40,097 bases of DNA from assembly GCA_017309275.1 (NCBI GenBank), contig JAFKLT010000077.1, positions 1 through 40,097 on the forward strand, in the 5' to 3' direction. This DNA comes from Sphingomonadales bacterium. Lineage in GTDB: Bacteria > Pseudomonadota > Alphaproteobacteria > Sphingomonadales > Sphingomonadaceae. The translations under genes and the position numbers were made by a program. Under the pieces are notes generated by a model. That model saw nothing but the letters and a program-made list of their open reading frames with translations. It searched no databases and was not told the origin of the DNA. Shown here piece by piece: positions 30,846 to 39,836 of this stretch (positions within the stretch are counted from its first letter, which is position 1; each line of letters starts with the position of its first letter).

Positions 30846-31375
30846 GCGAAGCCCGAAACCGGACGGACAAAAACGCCGCCTCGATGATCCGCGTCGACCA
30901 GGCCGGCGAATATGGCGCAACGCGCATCTATGCCGGCCAGCTTGCCGTGATGGGCGACCGTCACCCGATGGCGCGCGAGATCGCGCATATGGCCGAACAG
31001 GAAGAGCGGCACCGCAAATTCTTCGACGCGATGGTCGCGCGTCGCGGCGTGCGCCCGACCGCGCTGCAGCCGCTCTGGAACGTCGCGGGCTTTGCGCTCG
31101 GCGCCGCGACCGCCGCGATGGGACCGCGCGCCGCCATGGCCTGCACCGCCGCGGTCGAAACCGAAATCGATCGGCATTACCGGCACCAGCTCGACGAACT
31201 CGGCGACAGCGACCCCGAACTCAGCGCCGCCGTCGCCGAATTCCGCGCCGAAGAGCTGGAGCATAAGGAAGCCGCGCTTGCCGCCGGCGCCGAAAGCGCG
31301 CCCGGCTATCCGCTTTTGAGCTTTGCGATCCGCGCGGGCTGCCGTGCAGCCATCGCCCTGTCGAAACGTATCTGA
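30842..31375 (+). CDS. coq7: Demethoxyubiquinone hydroxylase
   Basis: 177-aa diiron enzyme for the penultimate step of ubiquinone synthesis (C6 hydroxylation). Metal ligands are in DQAGEYGATRIYAG (Glu), EQEERHRKFF (ExxH-type Glu and His), AVETEI (Glu) and FRAEELEHKEAA (ExxH). It is a peripheral membrane protein. The ATG overlaps the dsbB stop (ATGA), so the two are translationally coupled. Confidence 0.95.
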   Translation: MSEARNRTDKNAASMIRVDQAGEYGATRIYAGQLAVMGDRHPMAREIAHMAEQEERHRKFFDAMVARRGVRPTALQPLWNVAGFALGAATAAMGPRAAMACTAAVETEIDRHYRHQLDELGDSDPELSAAVAEFRAEELEHKEAALAAGAESAPGYPLLSFAIRAGCRAAIALSKRI

Positions 31376-31458
31376 TAAGGTTCGACAGGACGCGTTCCGT
31401 TCAGCACGGATGCAGACAAGGGCTGTCATGCCGCCCGACACACAGGATGAAGGATAGA

Positions 31459-32070
31459 ATGATGACCCGCCTGCCGCTCGCCGCGCTCTTCCTCGCCAGC
31501 AGCTTCGCGGCGCTTCCTGCCGCCGCGCAGGACGCCGACACGTCGAATGCCGAGAAGATCAATCAGGTCATCGTTTACGGCAACGACAAGTGCGAACCGT
31601 CGAGCGCGGACGAGATCGTCGTTTGTAACCGCCTGCCCGAACAGGACCGCTATCGCGTGCCGCACATCTTTCGCGGCGGCGATCCGCTCGATCCGCGCAA
31701 CCAGGCCTGGCTGAACCGCGTCACCGCGATGGAGCGCGTCGGCCGCTTCGGCACCGACAGCTGCTCGCCCGTCGGGCTCGGTGGCTTCACCGGCTGCACG
31801 CAGGCGCTCGTCGCGGGCGCAAAGGCGGAGCGGAAGGCGGCAGACAAGACCGACTGGCAAACGATGATCGCCGACGAGCGCGCCAAGCGTGTCGCAGGGA
31901 TCGATGCGGCGGCGGACACCGTCGAGGCTGCAGTGGTCGCAGAGGAAAAGGCGCTCGCCGAGCGCCAGAAGGCGGCCGAAGAGCTCGAACGTCAGGCGAG
32001 CGGCCAAGCCCCTGCCCCGGCGACGCCCGATGTGCAGGCCGGCGAACTGCCCGTCCCTCCCAAGAACTGA
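31459..32070 (+). CDS. Secreted protein of unknown function (sphingomonad-type)
   Basis: About 203 aa with a signal peptide ending LPAAAQ. The mature part begins with an INQVIVYGNDKCEPSSADEIVVC stretch (key Cys pair and VYG/DEIVVCNRLPE), then a YRVPHIFR segment. Two further Cys (DSCSPVG and TGCTQ) follow. Residues ~115-190 are an Ala/Glu/Lys-rich, probably helical or coiled-coil tail ending in Pro. I recognise the VYG..C......I.VC..LPE pattern as common in secreted sphingomonad proteins but know no function. AAGGA precedes the ATG pair at 31459/31462; an ATG at 31447 is less well spaced. Confidence 0.75.
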   Translation: MMTRLPLAALFLASSFAALPAAAQDADTSNAEKINQVIVYGNDKCEPSSADEIVVCNRLPEQDRYRVPHIFRGGDPLDPRNQAWLNRVTAMERVGRFGTDSCSPVGLGGFTGCTQALVAGAKAERKAADKTDWQTMIADERAKRVAGIDAAADTVEAAVVAEEKALAERQKAAEELERQASGQAPAPATPDVQAGELPVPPKN

Positions 32071-32137
32071 CGCGCACGATATATGTGTTGATCGTTGAAA
32101 TCCGGAGCGGCGCAGGCCGTCCCGGATTATGTCCGCC

Positions 32138-32171
32138 CGCCCCCGGCACCCGCAAGGCAACCGAGGGGGCG
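32138..32171. terminator. Weak inverted repeat between convergent genes
   Basis: CGCCCCC (32138-32144) and GGGGGCG (32165-32171) form a 7-bp stem with a 20-nt loop. It lies between the secreted protein gene and the convergent S9 peptidase gene. The T-run is missing, so it is a low-confidence terminator. Confidence 0.3.
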
Positions 32172-32182
32172 GCGCATGATCG

Positions 32183-34117
32183 TCAGTTCAGCAGATACTG
32201 CTTCCAGAAAAGCAGCGACGCCCAGAAATTATAGTCGGCATTTTCCTTCTTCGCGAAGCCATGCCCCTCATTGGTGCCGACGAGGTGCCAAGCCGTCCCG
32301 CCATTCTTGCGCACCGCGGCGACGATCTGGTCCGCCTCCGACGCCGGCACGCGCGGGTCGTTTGCGCCGGTGACGACGAACAGCGGCTTCTTGATGGCGG
32401 CGACGCGCGTAAGCGGAGAGATTTCCATCAGCTTCTTGCGCTGCACCGGATCGCGCTCGTCACCATATTCGACGCGGCGCAGGTCGCGGCGATATTCCTG
32501 CGTATTCTCGAGGAAGGTCACGAAGTTCGAAATCGCGACGATGCACAGGTTGGCGCGCAGCTTGTCGGCATAGAGCGTCGCGGCGGCATAGCACATATAG
32601 CCGCCATAGCTGCCGCCGGTCAGGCCAAATCGCGAAGCGTCCAGCCCCTTGTCCTTCGCCAGCGTGTCGAGGAACGCGCCCATGTCCTTGACGCTGTCCT
32701 CGCGCTTGAACGGCCCGTTGTCGAGGCTGACGAACCGCTTGCCATAACCGGTCGATCCGCGAACATTGGGATAGAAGACGGCAAGCCCCAGCTCGTTGAT
32801 CAGATAGTTGGTGCGGCCGAGGAAACCCGGTCGCGACTGGCCCTCCGGCCCGCCGTGGACGCTCATGATCATCGGACGCTTGCCCGGGAATTTGGCGGGA
32901 TCGGGGCGATAGAGGAAACCCGAGACCTCCAGCCCGTCAAAGCTCTTCACCTTGACCAGTTCGGGCTCGACATTCTTCTGCGGGTCCAGCCCGCCCGTCT
33001 CGCTCTGCGTCCAGCGCGTGACCTTCAGCGTTACCGGATCGACGCTATAAACGTCGGCGGCGCTGCGTGCGGAGGTAAAGCTGAACCCGATCTCGCCCCA
33101 CGGCGCGATGCGCACGCCCCCGATGACGCCCGCGGGCAGGTCGACCGTCCGCACCGCGCCGTTCTTGGGGTCGAGCAGGCGAAGCTTCGACATGCCCGCC
33201 TCGTTGACGACATAGGCGATGAAGCTGCCGTCTTCGGCGATGTTGAAATTGTCGACGTCCCATTTCTCGGCCGGGCCGCGCGGCGTGAACTTGCCGGTCG
33301 CGGGGTCCAGCGTGCCGAGCCGCTGGAAATCCGACCCCTCGTCACTGGTCAGCCAGATCGTCCCGTCGGGTGCGAATTCGGCTCCGCTCTGCGCCACCAC
33401 CTTGTTGTGGTCGCCGATCGGGGTCAGCGCGCCGGTCGCCATGTCGAGGCGGAACAGGTCTGATTTCTGCACCGACTCATATTGCGACACGATTGCCCAG
33501 CTCTTGTCGGGCGCGAAGCCGTTGACCGCCCAACCGCCGCCCTCGACCTGCGAGAGCATCCGGTTCGTCGAGGGATCGCGCGGGTCCATGACATAGATGT
33601 CGCTGTCGCGGCCGTTGCGACGCGTCGAGGTATAGGCGACCAGCGCGCCGTCCTTGCTCCATGAATTATAACCGTTGCGGCTCTTGCCATCGGTCAGAAG
33701 ATTGAGCCGGCCGTCCTTCAGGGCATAGATTTGATAGAATTCATTGCCGCCGACGTCCTTCTGGACCAGCATGATGTCGGCGCTTTTCGGCGACCAGGCG
33801 CCCGATCCGACCGGTTCGGCCTCGAAGGTAAGCTGCTGGCGGGCGCCCATCGGCATCGCGACGCGGTGGATCTGCGTCGTGTTGGCGAAACGCGTCGCGA
33901 TCAACATCGACCGGTCGACGGGATTCCAGCCGACGAAGCCCGCGCCGCGATTTTCCATATAGGGACGCGTCGCAGCGGTCAGCGCGGCAGGCACTTCGGG
34001 CACGCCGTCGGCGATAAGCGCAGCCGGCTTGGGCTCCACCGCGGGCGTCGTCGCCTCCTGGGCGAGCGCTGGCGCGAGCGGAAGAGTCAGGGCGGCCAGA
34101 ACGGCAAGATAACGCAT
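32183..34117 (-). CDS. S9 family prolyl oligopeptidase-type peptidase
   Basis: 644 aa with a signal peptide (MRYLAVLAALTLPLAPALA; cleaved before QEATT), so periplasmic. Residues ~45-380 form a beta-propeller with WD-like repeats (for example KDGALVAYTSTRRNGRDSDIYVMD region). The C-terminal alpha/beta hydrolase domain has the nucleophile Ser503 in GGSYGG, the Asp in GANDPRVP and the His in EGHGF. Such enzymes cleave short peptides after Pro or other residues, or remove acylated N-terminal residues. The exact subfamily is not certain. It faces the secreted gene at 31459. Confidence 0.92.
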   Translation of the reverse strand: MRYLAVLAALTLPLAPALAQEATTPAVEPKPAALIADGVPEVPAALTAATRPYMENRGAGFVGWNPVDRSMLIATRFANTTQIHRVAMPMGARQQLTFEAEPVGSGAWSPKSADIMLVQKDVGGNEFYQIYALKDGRLNLLTDGKSRNGYNSWSKDGALVAYTSTRRNGRDSDIYVMDPRDPSTNRMLSQVEGGGWAVNGFAPDKSWAIVSQYESVQKSDLFRLDMATGALTPIGDHNKVVAQSGAEFAPDGTIWLTSDEGSDFQRLGTLDPATGKFTPRGPAEKWDVDNFNIAEDGSFIAYVVNEAGMSKLRLLDPKNGAVRTVDLPAGVIGGVRIAPWGEIGFSFTSARSAADVYSVDPVTLKVTRWTQSETGGLDPQKNVEPELVKVKSFDGLEVSGFLYRPDPAKFPGKRPMIMSVHGGPEGQSRPGFLGRTNYLINELGLAVFYPNVRGSTGYGKRFVSLDNGPFKREDSVKDMGAFLDTLAKDKGLDASRFGLTGGSYGGYMCYAAATLYADKLRANLCIVAISNFVTFLENTQEYRRDLRRVEYGDERDPVQRKKLMEISPLTRVAAIKKPLFVVTGANDPRVPASEADQIVAAVRKNGGTAWHLVGTNEGHGFAKKENADYNFWASLLFWKQYLLN

Positions 34118-34418
34118 CGATGATTTCCCCAGATTGCATGAGAGCGAATGAACAGGGGCTAGACGCTACCGGACATCCCTTTGGATGCAAGTCGACCAAC
34201 GGTCCGTCGCGCTCGACCATCGACCGCGTTTTTGGGGCATCAAAGCGACAAATAGTGCCGATTTTGCAGCATTTTTGGCACTCCGACGCGATTTTGTTGC
34301 GAATCCGCGATGAATCGAATGCAAAAATTAACGAATCGCGTTCAGACTGTCTTGACTTGGGAATTTTTGGGGCAAATCGTGCGGTTTCTGGGAATCGCCG
34401 GCCGGGGAGGCTGAAAAC
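34118..34418. other. AT-richer intergenic region with short repeats
   Basis: This 301-bp divergent region holds no gene I can support. It contains two copies of TTTTTGGGGCA (34229-34239 and 34364-34374), the inverted pair AGTGCC/GGCACT around a 17-nt loop near 34254-34282, and ACGCGATT/AATCGCGT near 34287 and 34334. A TTGACT at 34352 could be a -35 box, but no good -10 follows. It is likely a regulatory region for the S9 gene and/or the membrane protein at 34419. Confidence 0.5.
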
Positions 34419-34817
34419 ATGGCATCGACATTCGGACCGCGCCTATGGCGCCGATCGACTGCAAGCGTGCCCGCGGCACGCAGCCTCGGCCGCCGCATGA
34501 CGTGGCACGCCGCCGCGGCCCTGCTCGCCTTTGCCGCGCTTCAGGTCTGGCTGGTGCTCAGCGCCGTCGCCGCCGGGGCGCCTTCGGTGCTGATCTTCAT
34601 CGCGCTGATCATGCTTCTGGCGCTCGCGCTGCCCATCGCACGGATGACCGAACGCCATTGGTATCATCTCAGCCGCCAGGCGCTTGCCAGCCGCGGCCTG
34701 CACGCGCGCTTCCGCCGCGACCTTCGTCGCCTGTGGATCGCCGCGCTGACGCTGCCGTTCCTGTGGGTCAGCGGCGCGATGGCCGCAACCGACGCGATCG
34801 CCGCAATCACCCGCTGA
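34419..34817 (+). CDS. Small membrane protein, unknown function
   Basis: 132 aa with a basic N-terminus (RLWRRS...RSLGRRMTW) and three hydrophobic segments: ~30-50 (AAAALLAFAALQVWLVLSAV), ~56-73 (VLIFIALIMLLALALP) and ~108-125 (IAALTLPFLWVSGAMAA). A basic loop (ASRGLHARFRRDLRRLW) lies before the last. GGGGAGG lies 10 bp before the ATG. I do not recognise the family. It precedes pmbA by 50 bp in the same direction. Confidence 0.72.
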   Translation: MASTFGPRLWRRSTASVPAARSLGRRMTWHAAAALLAFAALQVWLVLSAVAAGAPSVLIFIALIMLLALALPIARMTERHWYHLSRQALASRGLHARFRRDLRRLWIAALTLPFLWVSGAMAATDAIAAITR

Positions 34818-34867
34818 TCCGGACTTTAGATTTTGACGCTGGCCCGCGCGCCGTATAGGGCGCGGCC

Positions 34868-36211
34868 ATGCTGACCGTTGCCGAAGCCCTCGACCGCGCA
34901 CAATTGCTGTGCGACGCCGCGACCAAAGCCGGCGCCGACGCCGCCGACGCGCTTTACTACTGCAATGCCGCGACGTCGGTTTCGATGCGGCTCGGCGCGC
35001 TGGAAGATGTCGAGCGCTCCGAAGGACAGGACATTTCGCTCCGCGTCTTCGTCGGCCGGCGCAGCGCCAGCGTATCGACCGCCGACATGGACGCGGGCGA
35101 GCTCGCCAAGCTGGTCGAACGCTGCGTCGCGATGGCGCGCGAGGCGCCCGAGGATCCCTATTCCGGCCTCGCGCCCGAAGACTTGCTGTTCCGCGGCACC
35201 GCGCCCGATTTCGATCTCGACGACGGAAGCGAGGCCGACCCGCAGGCGCTGCGCGCCGCGGCGCTCGCGGTCGAGGAAGCCGCGCGCGCGATCGCCGGCG
35301 TCACCAACAGCGAGGGCGGCAGCGCAAGCCACAGCCGCACGCGCTTCGCACTTGCCACCAGCCACGGCTTCGCCGGCGGCTACGGGTCGAGCGGCCACAG
35401 CCTGTCGGCCAGCGTCATCGCGGGCGAAGGCGCGTCGATGCAGCGCGACTATGGCTGGCACAGCGCGCATTATCTGTCCGACCTGGAAAGCGCCGAACAG
35501 ATCGGCGCGCGCGCCGGCACCCGCGCGGTCGCCCGCCTCAACCCCGGAAAGGCGCCGACCGGCAAGCTTCCCGTCATCCTCGATCCGCGCGTCGGCAGCA
35601 GCATCGTCGGCCACCTGCTCAGCGCGATCGCCGGTCCCGCCATCGCGCGCGGCACCAGTTTCCTGCTCGGCAAGGAAGATCAGGCGCTGTTCGACAGCAG
35701 CATCATCGTCCGCGACGACCCCCACCGCCCGCGCGGCCTGCGCAGCCGCGCCTTCGACGGAGAAGGCCTGCCCACCGCCGCGCGCGACATCGTCGCGAAC
35801 GGCCGGATCACCGGCTGGTTGCTCGACACGGCGTCGGCAAAGCAGCTCGGCCTTGCGCCCACCGGCCATGCCAGCCGCGGCGGCGGCGCATCGGGGGTGA
35901 GCGCGAGCAACCTGCACCTCGCCGCGGGCAGCGCGACGCCGGAGGCCCTGATGGCCGACATCGGCGAAGGCATCTACGTCACCGAACTCATCGGCCAGGG
36001 CGTCAACCCGGTGACCGGCGATTACAGCCGCGGCGCCTCGGGCTTCGTCATTCGCGACGGCCGGATCGCGGGTCCGATCGCCGAATTCACCGTCGCGAGC
36101 AATCTCGTCGACATGTTCGCCGCGCTGATCCCCGCGAACGACCTGGAATTCCGCCACGGCACCAACGTACCGACCTTGCGCATCGACGGCATGACCGTCG
36201 CGAGCGGGTAA
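34868..36211 (+). CDS. pmbA: TldE/PmbA family metalloprotease subunit
   Basis: 447 aa. TldD and TldE (PmbA) form a heterodimeric zinc protease; TldE lacks its own zinc motif, as here (no HExxxH). Family segments include GFAGGYGSSGHSLSASVIA, the RAGTRAVARLNPGKAPTGKLPVILDP region (key LNP.K..TG..PV..DP), GRITGWLLDTASAKQLG and the C-terminal GVNPVTGDYSRGASGFVIRDG. Known roles are peptide maturation (microcin B17) and processing of modified peptides. No tldD is in the window. The next gene starts 6 bp after its stop. Confidence 0.94.
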   Translation: MLTVAEALDRAQLLCDAATKAGADAADALYYCNAATSVSMRLGALEDVERSEGQDISLRVFVGRRSASVSTADMDAGELAKLVERCVAMAREAPEDPYSGLAPEDLLFRGTAPDFDLDDGSEADPQALRAAALAVEEAARAIAGVTNSEGGSASHSRTRFALATSHGFAGGYGSSGHSLSASVIAGEGASMQRDYGWHSAHYLSDLESAEQIGARAGTRAVARLNPGKAPTGKLPVILDPRVGSSIVGHLLSAIAGPAIARGTSFLLGKEDQALFDSSIIVRDDPHRPRGLRSRAFDGEGLPTAARDIVANGRITGWLLDTASAKQLGLAPTGHASRGGGASGVSASNLHLAAGSATPEALMADIGEGIYVTELIGQGVNPVTGDYSRGASGFVIRDGRIAGPIAEFTVASNLVDMFAALIPANDLEFRHGTNVPTLRIDGMTVASG

Positions 36212-36217
36212 GCCGCC

Positions 36218-37009
36218 ATGCCGGGTCGCAACCTCGAAGCCGTGATCGCCGCAACCCGCGAGGTCGGCGATATGGCGATGGCGCGATGGCGCGGCGAAGG
36301 CCGCCCGGTCGACGTCTGGCACAAGTCGCACGACAATCCGGTCAGCGATGTCGACCTGGCGGTCGATGCGCGGCTGAAGGCCGTGCTGGGGGCAATGGTG
36401 CCCGAGGCGGGATGGTTGTCCGAGGAAACCGCCGACAATGCGGATCGCCTGTCGTGCCGCGCGATGTGGTGCGTCGATCCGATCGACGGCACGCGCGACT
36501 TCATCCGCGGCCGCCCCGGATGGTGCGTGTCGGTCGCCCTCGTCGTCGACGGTCAGCCCGAGCTGGGGGTCCTCTATGCCCCCGCGCTCGACGAGCTTTG
36601 GGTCGCGCAGCGCGGCAAGGGTGCGCTCCTGAATGGCGAGACGCTGCGTGCCAGCCGCCGGATGATCTTCGACGGCTCGCGTGTTCCCGCCGACAGCCTG
36701 CCGAAGATCGACCGCGACCTGATCATGGTGACCAAGCCGAACAGCATCGCGCTGCGCATGGCACTGGTTGCCGACGATCGCGCCGACCTGGTCGCGACGC
36801 TGCGCTGGGGCTTCGAATGGGACGTCGCCGCTGCGGCGCTGATCGCGACCGAGGCGGGGGCGATCGTTACCGATGCCTTCGGCGAACCGCTCGTCTTCAA
36901 CACCCCGCGCGCGCAGGCCTTCGGCGTCATTGCGTGCGCCCCTGGAATCCACCGGGCCGTCGTCAGCCGCTTGCACGACCGCGCGGTCGCGCTTACGACG
37001 CATTCCTGA
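36218..37009 (+). CDS. IMPase-family phosphatase (CysQ-like)
   Basis: 263 aa. The Mg/Li-dependent phosphatase motifs are SEET (metal Glu), DPIDGTRDF (Asp-Pro-Ile-Asp-Gly-Thr) and the C-terminal WDVAAAALIATEAGAIVTD. The SEETAD..DRL..R..W.VDPIDGTRDFI layout fits 3'(2'),5'-bisphosphate nucleotidase (CysQ), which recycles PAP from sulfate assimilation. Inositol or histidinol phosphatase cannot be excluded. It is 6 bp downstream of pmbA and surely co-transcribed with it. Confidence 0.88.
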   Translation: MPGRNLEAVIAATREVGDMAMARWRGEGRPVDVWHKSHDNPVSDVDLAVDARLKAVLGAMVPEAGWLSEETADNADRLSCRAMWCVDPIDGTRDFIRGRPGWCVSVALVVDGQPELGVLYAPALDELWVAQRGKGALLNGETLRASRRMIFDGSRVPADSLPKIDRDLIMVTKPNSIALRMALVADDRADLVATLRWGFEWDVAAAALIATEAGAIVTDAFGEPLVFNTPRAQAFGVIACAPGIHRAVVSRLHDRAVALTTHS

Positions 37010-37044
37010 TCGCCGATCCAACCGCGCAATCCGCCGCAGTCCGC

Positions 37045-37073
37045 TTGACTTTCCGGCCGACTCACCTTACTTG
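37045..37073 (+). promoter_or_regulatory. Candidate promoter of the ribosomal alpha operon
   Basis: TTGACT (37045-37050), a 17-bp spacer and TACTTG (37068-37073) lie 137-165 bp before rpsM. This gives a leader of about 130 nt. The preceding gene belongs to a different process, so the operon needs its own promoter here. Confidence 0.5.
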
Positions 37074-37209
37074 CGCCTGCATTCCGACAGCCTGACCGGA
37101 CGGCGAAGCGCAGCTGCGCATTCGTGGTCCGTTTTTTGCGTTGGAAATCAGACGCTTTGAGATAGGACACGTATGCCAGCGAGTCCTGTGGAGCAGGAGA
37201 AAGAATAGC

Positions 37210-37578
37210 ATGGCACGTATTGCGGGCGTCAACCTGCCCACCAACAAGCGCGTTATCATTGCGCTCACCTACATCCACGGCATCGGTCGCAAGACGGCTG
37301 TCGACATCGCCGACAAGCTGGGCCTCGACCACAGCCGCCGCGTTCAGGATCTTTCGGACGCCGAAGTCCTGCAGATCCGCGAAGCCATCGACGCCGACCA
37401 CACGGTCGAGGGTGACCTTCGCCGCAACACGGCGATGAACATCAAGCGCCTGATGGACCTCGCCTGCTATCGCGGCCTGCGTCATCGCAAGGGCCTTCCC
37501 GTCCGCGGCCAGCGCACGCACACCAATGCGCGCACCCGCAAGGGCAAGGCAAAGCCGATCGCCGGTAAGAAGAAGTAA
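37210..37578 (+). CDS. rpsM: 30S ribosomal protein S13
   Basis: 122 aa, normal length. The protein begins [20 protein letters not shown] and has the helix-two-turn-helix [10 protein letters not shown] and the basic tail [18 protein letters not shown] (key RGLRHR and RGQRT) typical of S13. It sits in the 30S head and contacts the 50S subunit and P-site tRNA. AGGAGA lies ~10 bp upstream. It is first in the rpsM-rpsK-rpoA-rplQ operon. In many relatives secY-adk precede it; here a CysQ-like gene does. Confidence 0.98.
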   Translation: MARIAGVNLPTNKRVIIALTYIHGIGRKTAVDIADKLGLDHSRRVQDLSDAEVLQIREAIDADHTVEGDLRRNTAMNIKRLMDLACYRGLRHRKGLPVRGQRTHTNARTRKGKAKPIAGKKK

Positions 37579-37654
37579 GCCGGTTTTTCGTGCCGGCGGC
37601 CGCCCTCACCGGCTGCGCCCCGGCATGCTTTGGATTTAGGTAGGATACAGCACA

Positions 37655-38044
37655 ATGGCTCGTGAACCGCAGCGTCTTCGTCGGCGCGAACGCAAAAACA
37701 TCTCGTCGGGTGTGGCCCACGTCAACGCGACCTTCAACAACACCATGATCACCATCACCGACGCACAGGGCAACGCGATTGCCTGGTCCAGCGCCGGCAT
37801 GATGGGCTTCAAGGGCAGCCGCAAGTCGACCCCGTATGCCGCGCAGGTTTGCGCCGAAGACGCGGGCAAGAAGGCCGCCGAACACGGCGTCCGCACGCTC
37901 GAGGTCGAGGTCAAGGGCCCCGGCGCCGGTCGTGAATCGGCTCTGCGCGCCCTGCAGGCGGTCGGCTTCCACATCACGTCGATCCGCGACGTGACCCCGA
38001 TCCCGCACAATGGTGTCCGCCCGGCCAAGCGCCGCCGCGTCTGA
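37655..38044 (+). CDS. rpsK: 30S ribosomal protein S11
   Basis: 129 aa. Typical S11 segments are [22 protein letters not shown], the [21 protein letters not shown] region (key [10 protein letters not shown]), [13 protein letters not shown] and the C-terminal [19 protein letters not shown]11 forms part of the 30S platform near the Shine-Dalgarno helix. It lies 76 bp after rpsM. Confidence 0.98.
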   Translation: MAREPQRLRRRERKNISSGVAHVNATFNNTMITITDAQGNAIAWSSAGMMGFKGSRKSTPYAAQVCAEDAGKKAAEHGVRTLEVEVKGPGAGRESALRALQAVGFHITSIRDVTPIPHNGVRPAKRRRV

Positions 38045-38058
38045 CACCTCTTTCCGGA

Positions 38059-38078
38059 ACGGCGGCTGCGGCCGCCGT
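38059..38078 (+). other. Hairpin between rpsK and rpoA
   Basis: ACGGCGGC (38059-38066) and GCCGCCGT (38071-38078) pair perfectly around a TGCG tetraloop, 15 bp after the rpsK stop. No T-run follows, so it is more likely an mRNA-processing or stability hairpin than a terminator. Confidence 0.5.
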
Positions 38079-38145
38079 GCCGCCGAAACACCTCCGCAGG
38101 ACCGCTGCCGACCTCAGCCGTCCCGCCACTAGCAAAGGGAAGTCT

Positions 38146-39204
38146 ATGACTGTCAATATCCGGAACTGGCAGGAATTGAAGAAGCCCAGCAACCTGGAAA
38201 TCAAGGCCGGCGGCGACGGCAAGCGCAAGGCGACCTTCGTCGCCGAGCCGCTTGAGCGCGGTTTCGGCTTGACGCTCGGCAACGCGCTGCGTCGCGTTCT
38301 GCTTTCGTCGCTTCAGGGTGCTGCGATCACGTCGATCAAGATCGAGAACGTCCTGCACGAATTCTCGAGCCTTGCCGGCGTGCGTGAAGATGTCACCGAC
38401 ATCGTCCTCAACGTGAAGCAGATCGCGCTCAAGATGGAAGGCGAAGGCCCGAAGCGGCTTCAGCTTTCCGCCACGGGCCCGGCGACCGTCAAGGCGGGCG
38501 ACATCATGGTGTCGGGTGACATCAAGGTGATGAACCCGAACCACGTCATCTGCCACCTCGACGAGGGCGCAACGCTGAACATGGAACTCGTTGCCGACAC
38601 CGGCAAGGGTTACGTCCCCGCGACCGCCAACCGCCCGGCCGATGCGCCGATCGGTCTGATCCCCGTCGACTCGCTCTACTCGCCCGTCCGCCAGGTCGCC
38701 TACAAGGTCGACAATGCGCGTATCGGCCAGGAACTGGACTTCGACAAGCTGAGCCTGACCGTCGAAACCGACGGCACGGTCACCCCGGAAGACGCCGTCG
38801 CCTATGCCGCGCGCATCCTCCAGGACCAGCTGCAGGTCTTCGTCCACTTCGAAGAAGCGATGAACGACAGCGGCCTCATCGGCATGGCGGCTCCGTCGAC
38901 CACCGCCGACGAATCGGACGTCAACCAGCTCAACCGCTTCCTTCTCAAGAAGGTCGACGAGCTCGAACTGTCGGTCCGCAGCGCGAACTGCCTCAAGAAC
39001 GACAACATCATCTATATCGGTGATCTCGTTCAGAAGACCGAAGCCGAAATGCTTCGCACGCCGAACTTCGGCCGCAAGTCCTTGAACGAAATCAAGGAAG
39101 TGCTGTCGTCGATGGGTCTTCGCCTCGGCATGGACATCCCCGGATGGCCGCCGGAAAACATCGAGGAAATGGCCAAGAAGCTCGAACAGGAACTTCTGGG
39201 TTAA
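38146..39204 (+). CDS. rpoA: RNA polymerase alpha subunit
   Basis: 352 aa. The N-terminal domain shows the assembly motif [31 protein letters not shown] (key [17 protein letters not shown]). The C-terminal domain shows [42 protein letters not shown], with the UP-element-binding residues in [10 protein letters not shown]. Alpha dimerises to start polymerase assembly and contacts activators. The start at 38146 (MTVNIRNWQ) matches the family; an in-frame ATG at 38077 would add 23 residues. Confidence 0.98.
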   Translation: MTVNIRNWQELKKPSNLEIKAGGDGKRKATFVAEPLERGFGLTLGNALRRVLLSSLQGAAITSIKIENVLHEFSSLAGVREDVTDIVLNVKQIALKMEGEGPKRLQLSATGPATVKAGDIMVSGDIKVMNPNHVICHLDEGATLNMELVADTGKGYVPATANRPADAPIGLIPVDSLYSPVRQVAYKVDNARIGQELDFDKLSLTVETDGTVTPEDAVAYAARILQDQLQVFVHFEEAMNDSGLIGMAAPSTTADESDVNQLNRFLLKKVDELELSVRSANCLKNDNIIYIGDLVQKTEAEMLRTPNFGRKSLNEIKEVLSSMGLRLGMDIPGWPPENIEEMAKKLEQELLG

Positions 39205-39217
39205 TTCCGCATCTGTG

Positions 39218-39260
39218 CCCCGGCGGAGTCGCAAGACGGCGCGCAGCGCCAACGCCGGGG
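39218..39260. other. Stem-loop in the rplQ leader
   Basis: CCCCGGCG (39218-39225) and CGCCGGGG (39253-39260) form a perfect 8-bp stem in the 144-bp gap between rpoA and rplQ. A second small pair, GGTTGC/GCAACC, lies near 39279-39299. The arms match those of the purC-leader element at 19375-19417. Confidence 0.45.
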
Positions 39261-39348
39261 TTCAGCAGCAACGGGAATGGGTTGCCCCGTAAAGCAACCT
39301 GGCTTGGGGTACCTTGAACGGCCCCTCTGACAAACGAAGGAATGGATT

Positions 39349-39768
39349 ATGCGTCATAAATCGGGTGGCCGGAAGCTTCAGCGCACCAGCGCGCATCGCA
39401 TCGCGATGTTCCGCAACATGTCGGCCTCGCTCATCAAGCATGAGCAGATCACGACGACCGTCGCCAAGGCGAAGGAACTGCGTCCCTATATCGAAAAGCT
39501 GATCACGCTTGCAAAGCGTGGCGGCCTCGCCAACCGTCGTCTCGCGATGAGCCGCCTGATGGACGATGCGCAGCTCGTGAAGCTGTTCGACGTCCTTGCC
39601 GAGCGCTACAAGGATCGCAACGGCGGCTACACCCGCATCATCAAGGCCGGCATCCGCGCTTCGGACGCTGCGCCGATCGCGATCATCGAATTCGTCGACC
39701 GCGACGTTGATGCGAAGGGCCAGGATTCGGGTCCGGTGCTGACCGACGAGGAACTGGAAGAGGCCTAA
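39349..39768 (+). CDS. rplQ: 50S ribosomal protein L17
   Basis: 139 aa. The N-terminus [24 protein letters not shown] and the [23 protein letters not shown] segment (key KAKELRP..EKLIT.AK) are typical L17. L17 lies near the peptide exit tunnel. AAGGA precedes the ATG. It is the last gene of the operon and is followed by a strong terminator. Confidence 0.98.
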   Translation: MRHKSGGRKLQRTSAHRIAMFRNMSASLIKHEQITTTVAKAKELRPYIEKLITLAKRGGLANRRLAMSRLMDDAQLVKLFDVLAERYKDRNGGYTRIIKAGIRASDAAPIAIIEFVDRDVDAKGQDSGPVLTDEELEEA

Positions 39769-39790
39769 GCCCTTCCCGCCTGATGCGGAA

Positions 39791-39836
39791 AAAACAAAAA
39801 GGACCGGAAGCCCGCGCTTCCGGTCCTTTTTGTTTA
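39791..39836. terminator. Strong bidirectional terminator after rplQ
   Basis: AAAAAGGACCGGAAG (39796-39810) and its exact complement (39817-39831) form a 15-bp stem with a 6-nt loop. A-rich and T-rich flanks extend the pairing. It has a T-run in both directions, so it can end both the alpha operon and the convergent MocR-like gene. The last bases are the stop codon of the latter. Confidence 0.93.

Noticed and set aside
34826-37021. A 731-codon minus-strand open frame over pmbA and the CysQ-like gene
   Set aside because: It is antisense to two well-supported genes and has shadow-like composition.
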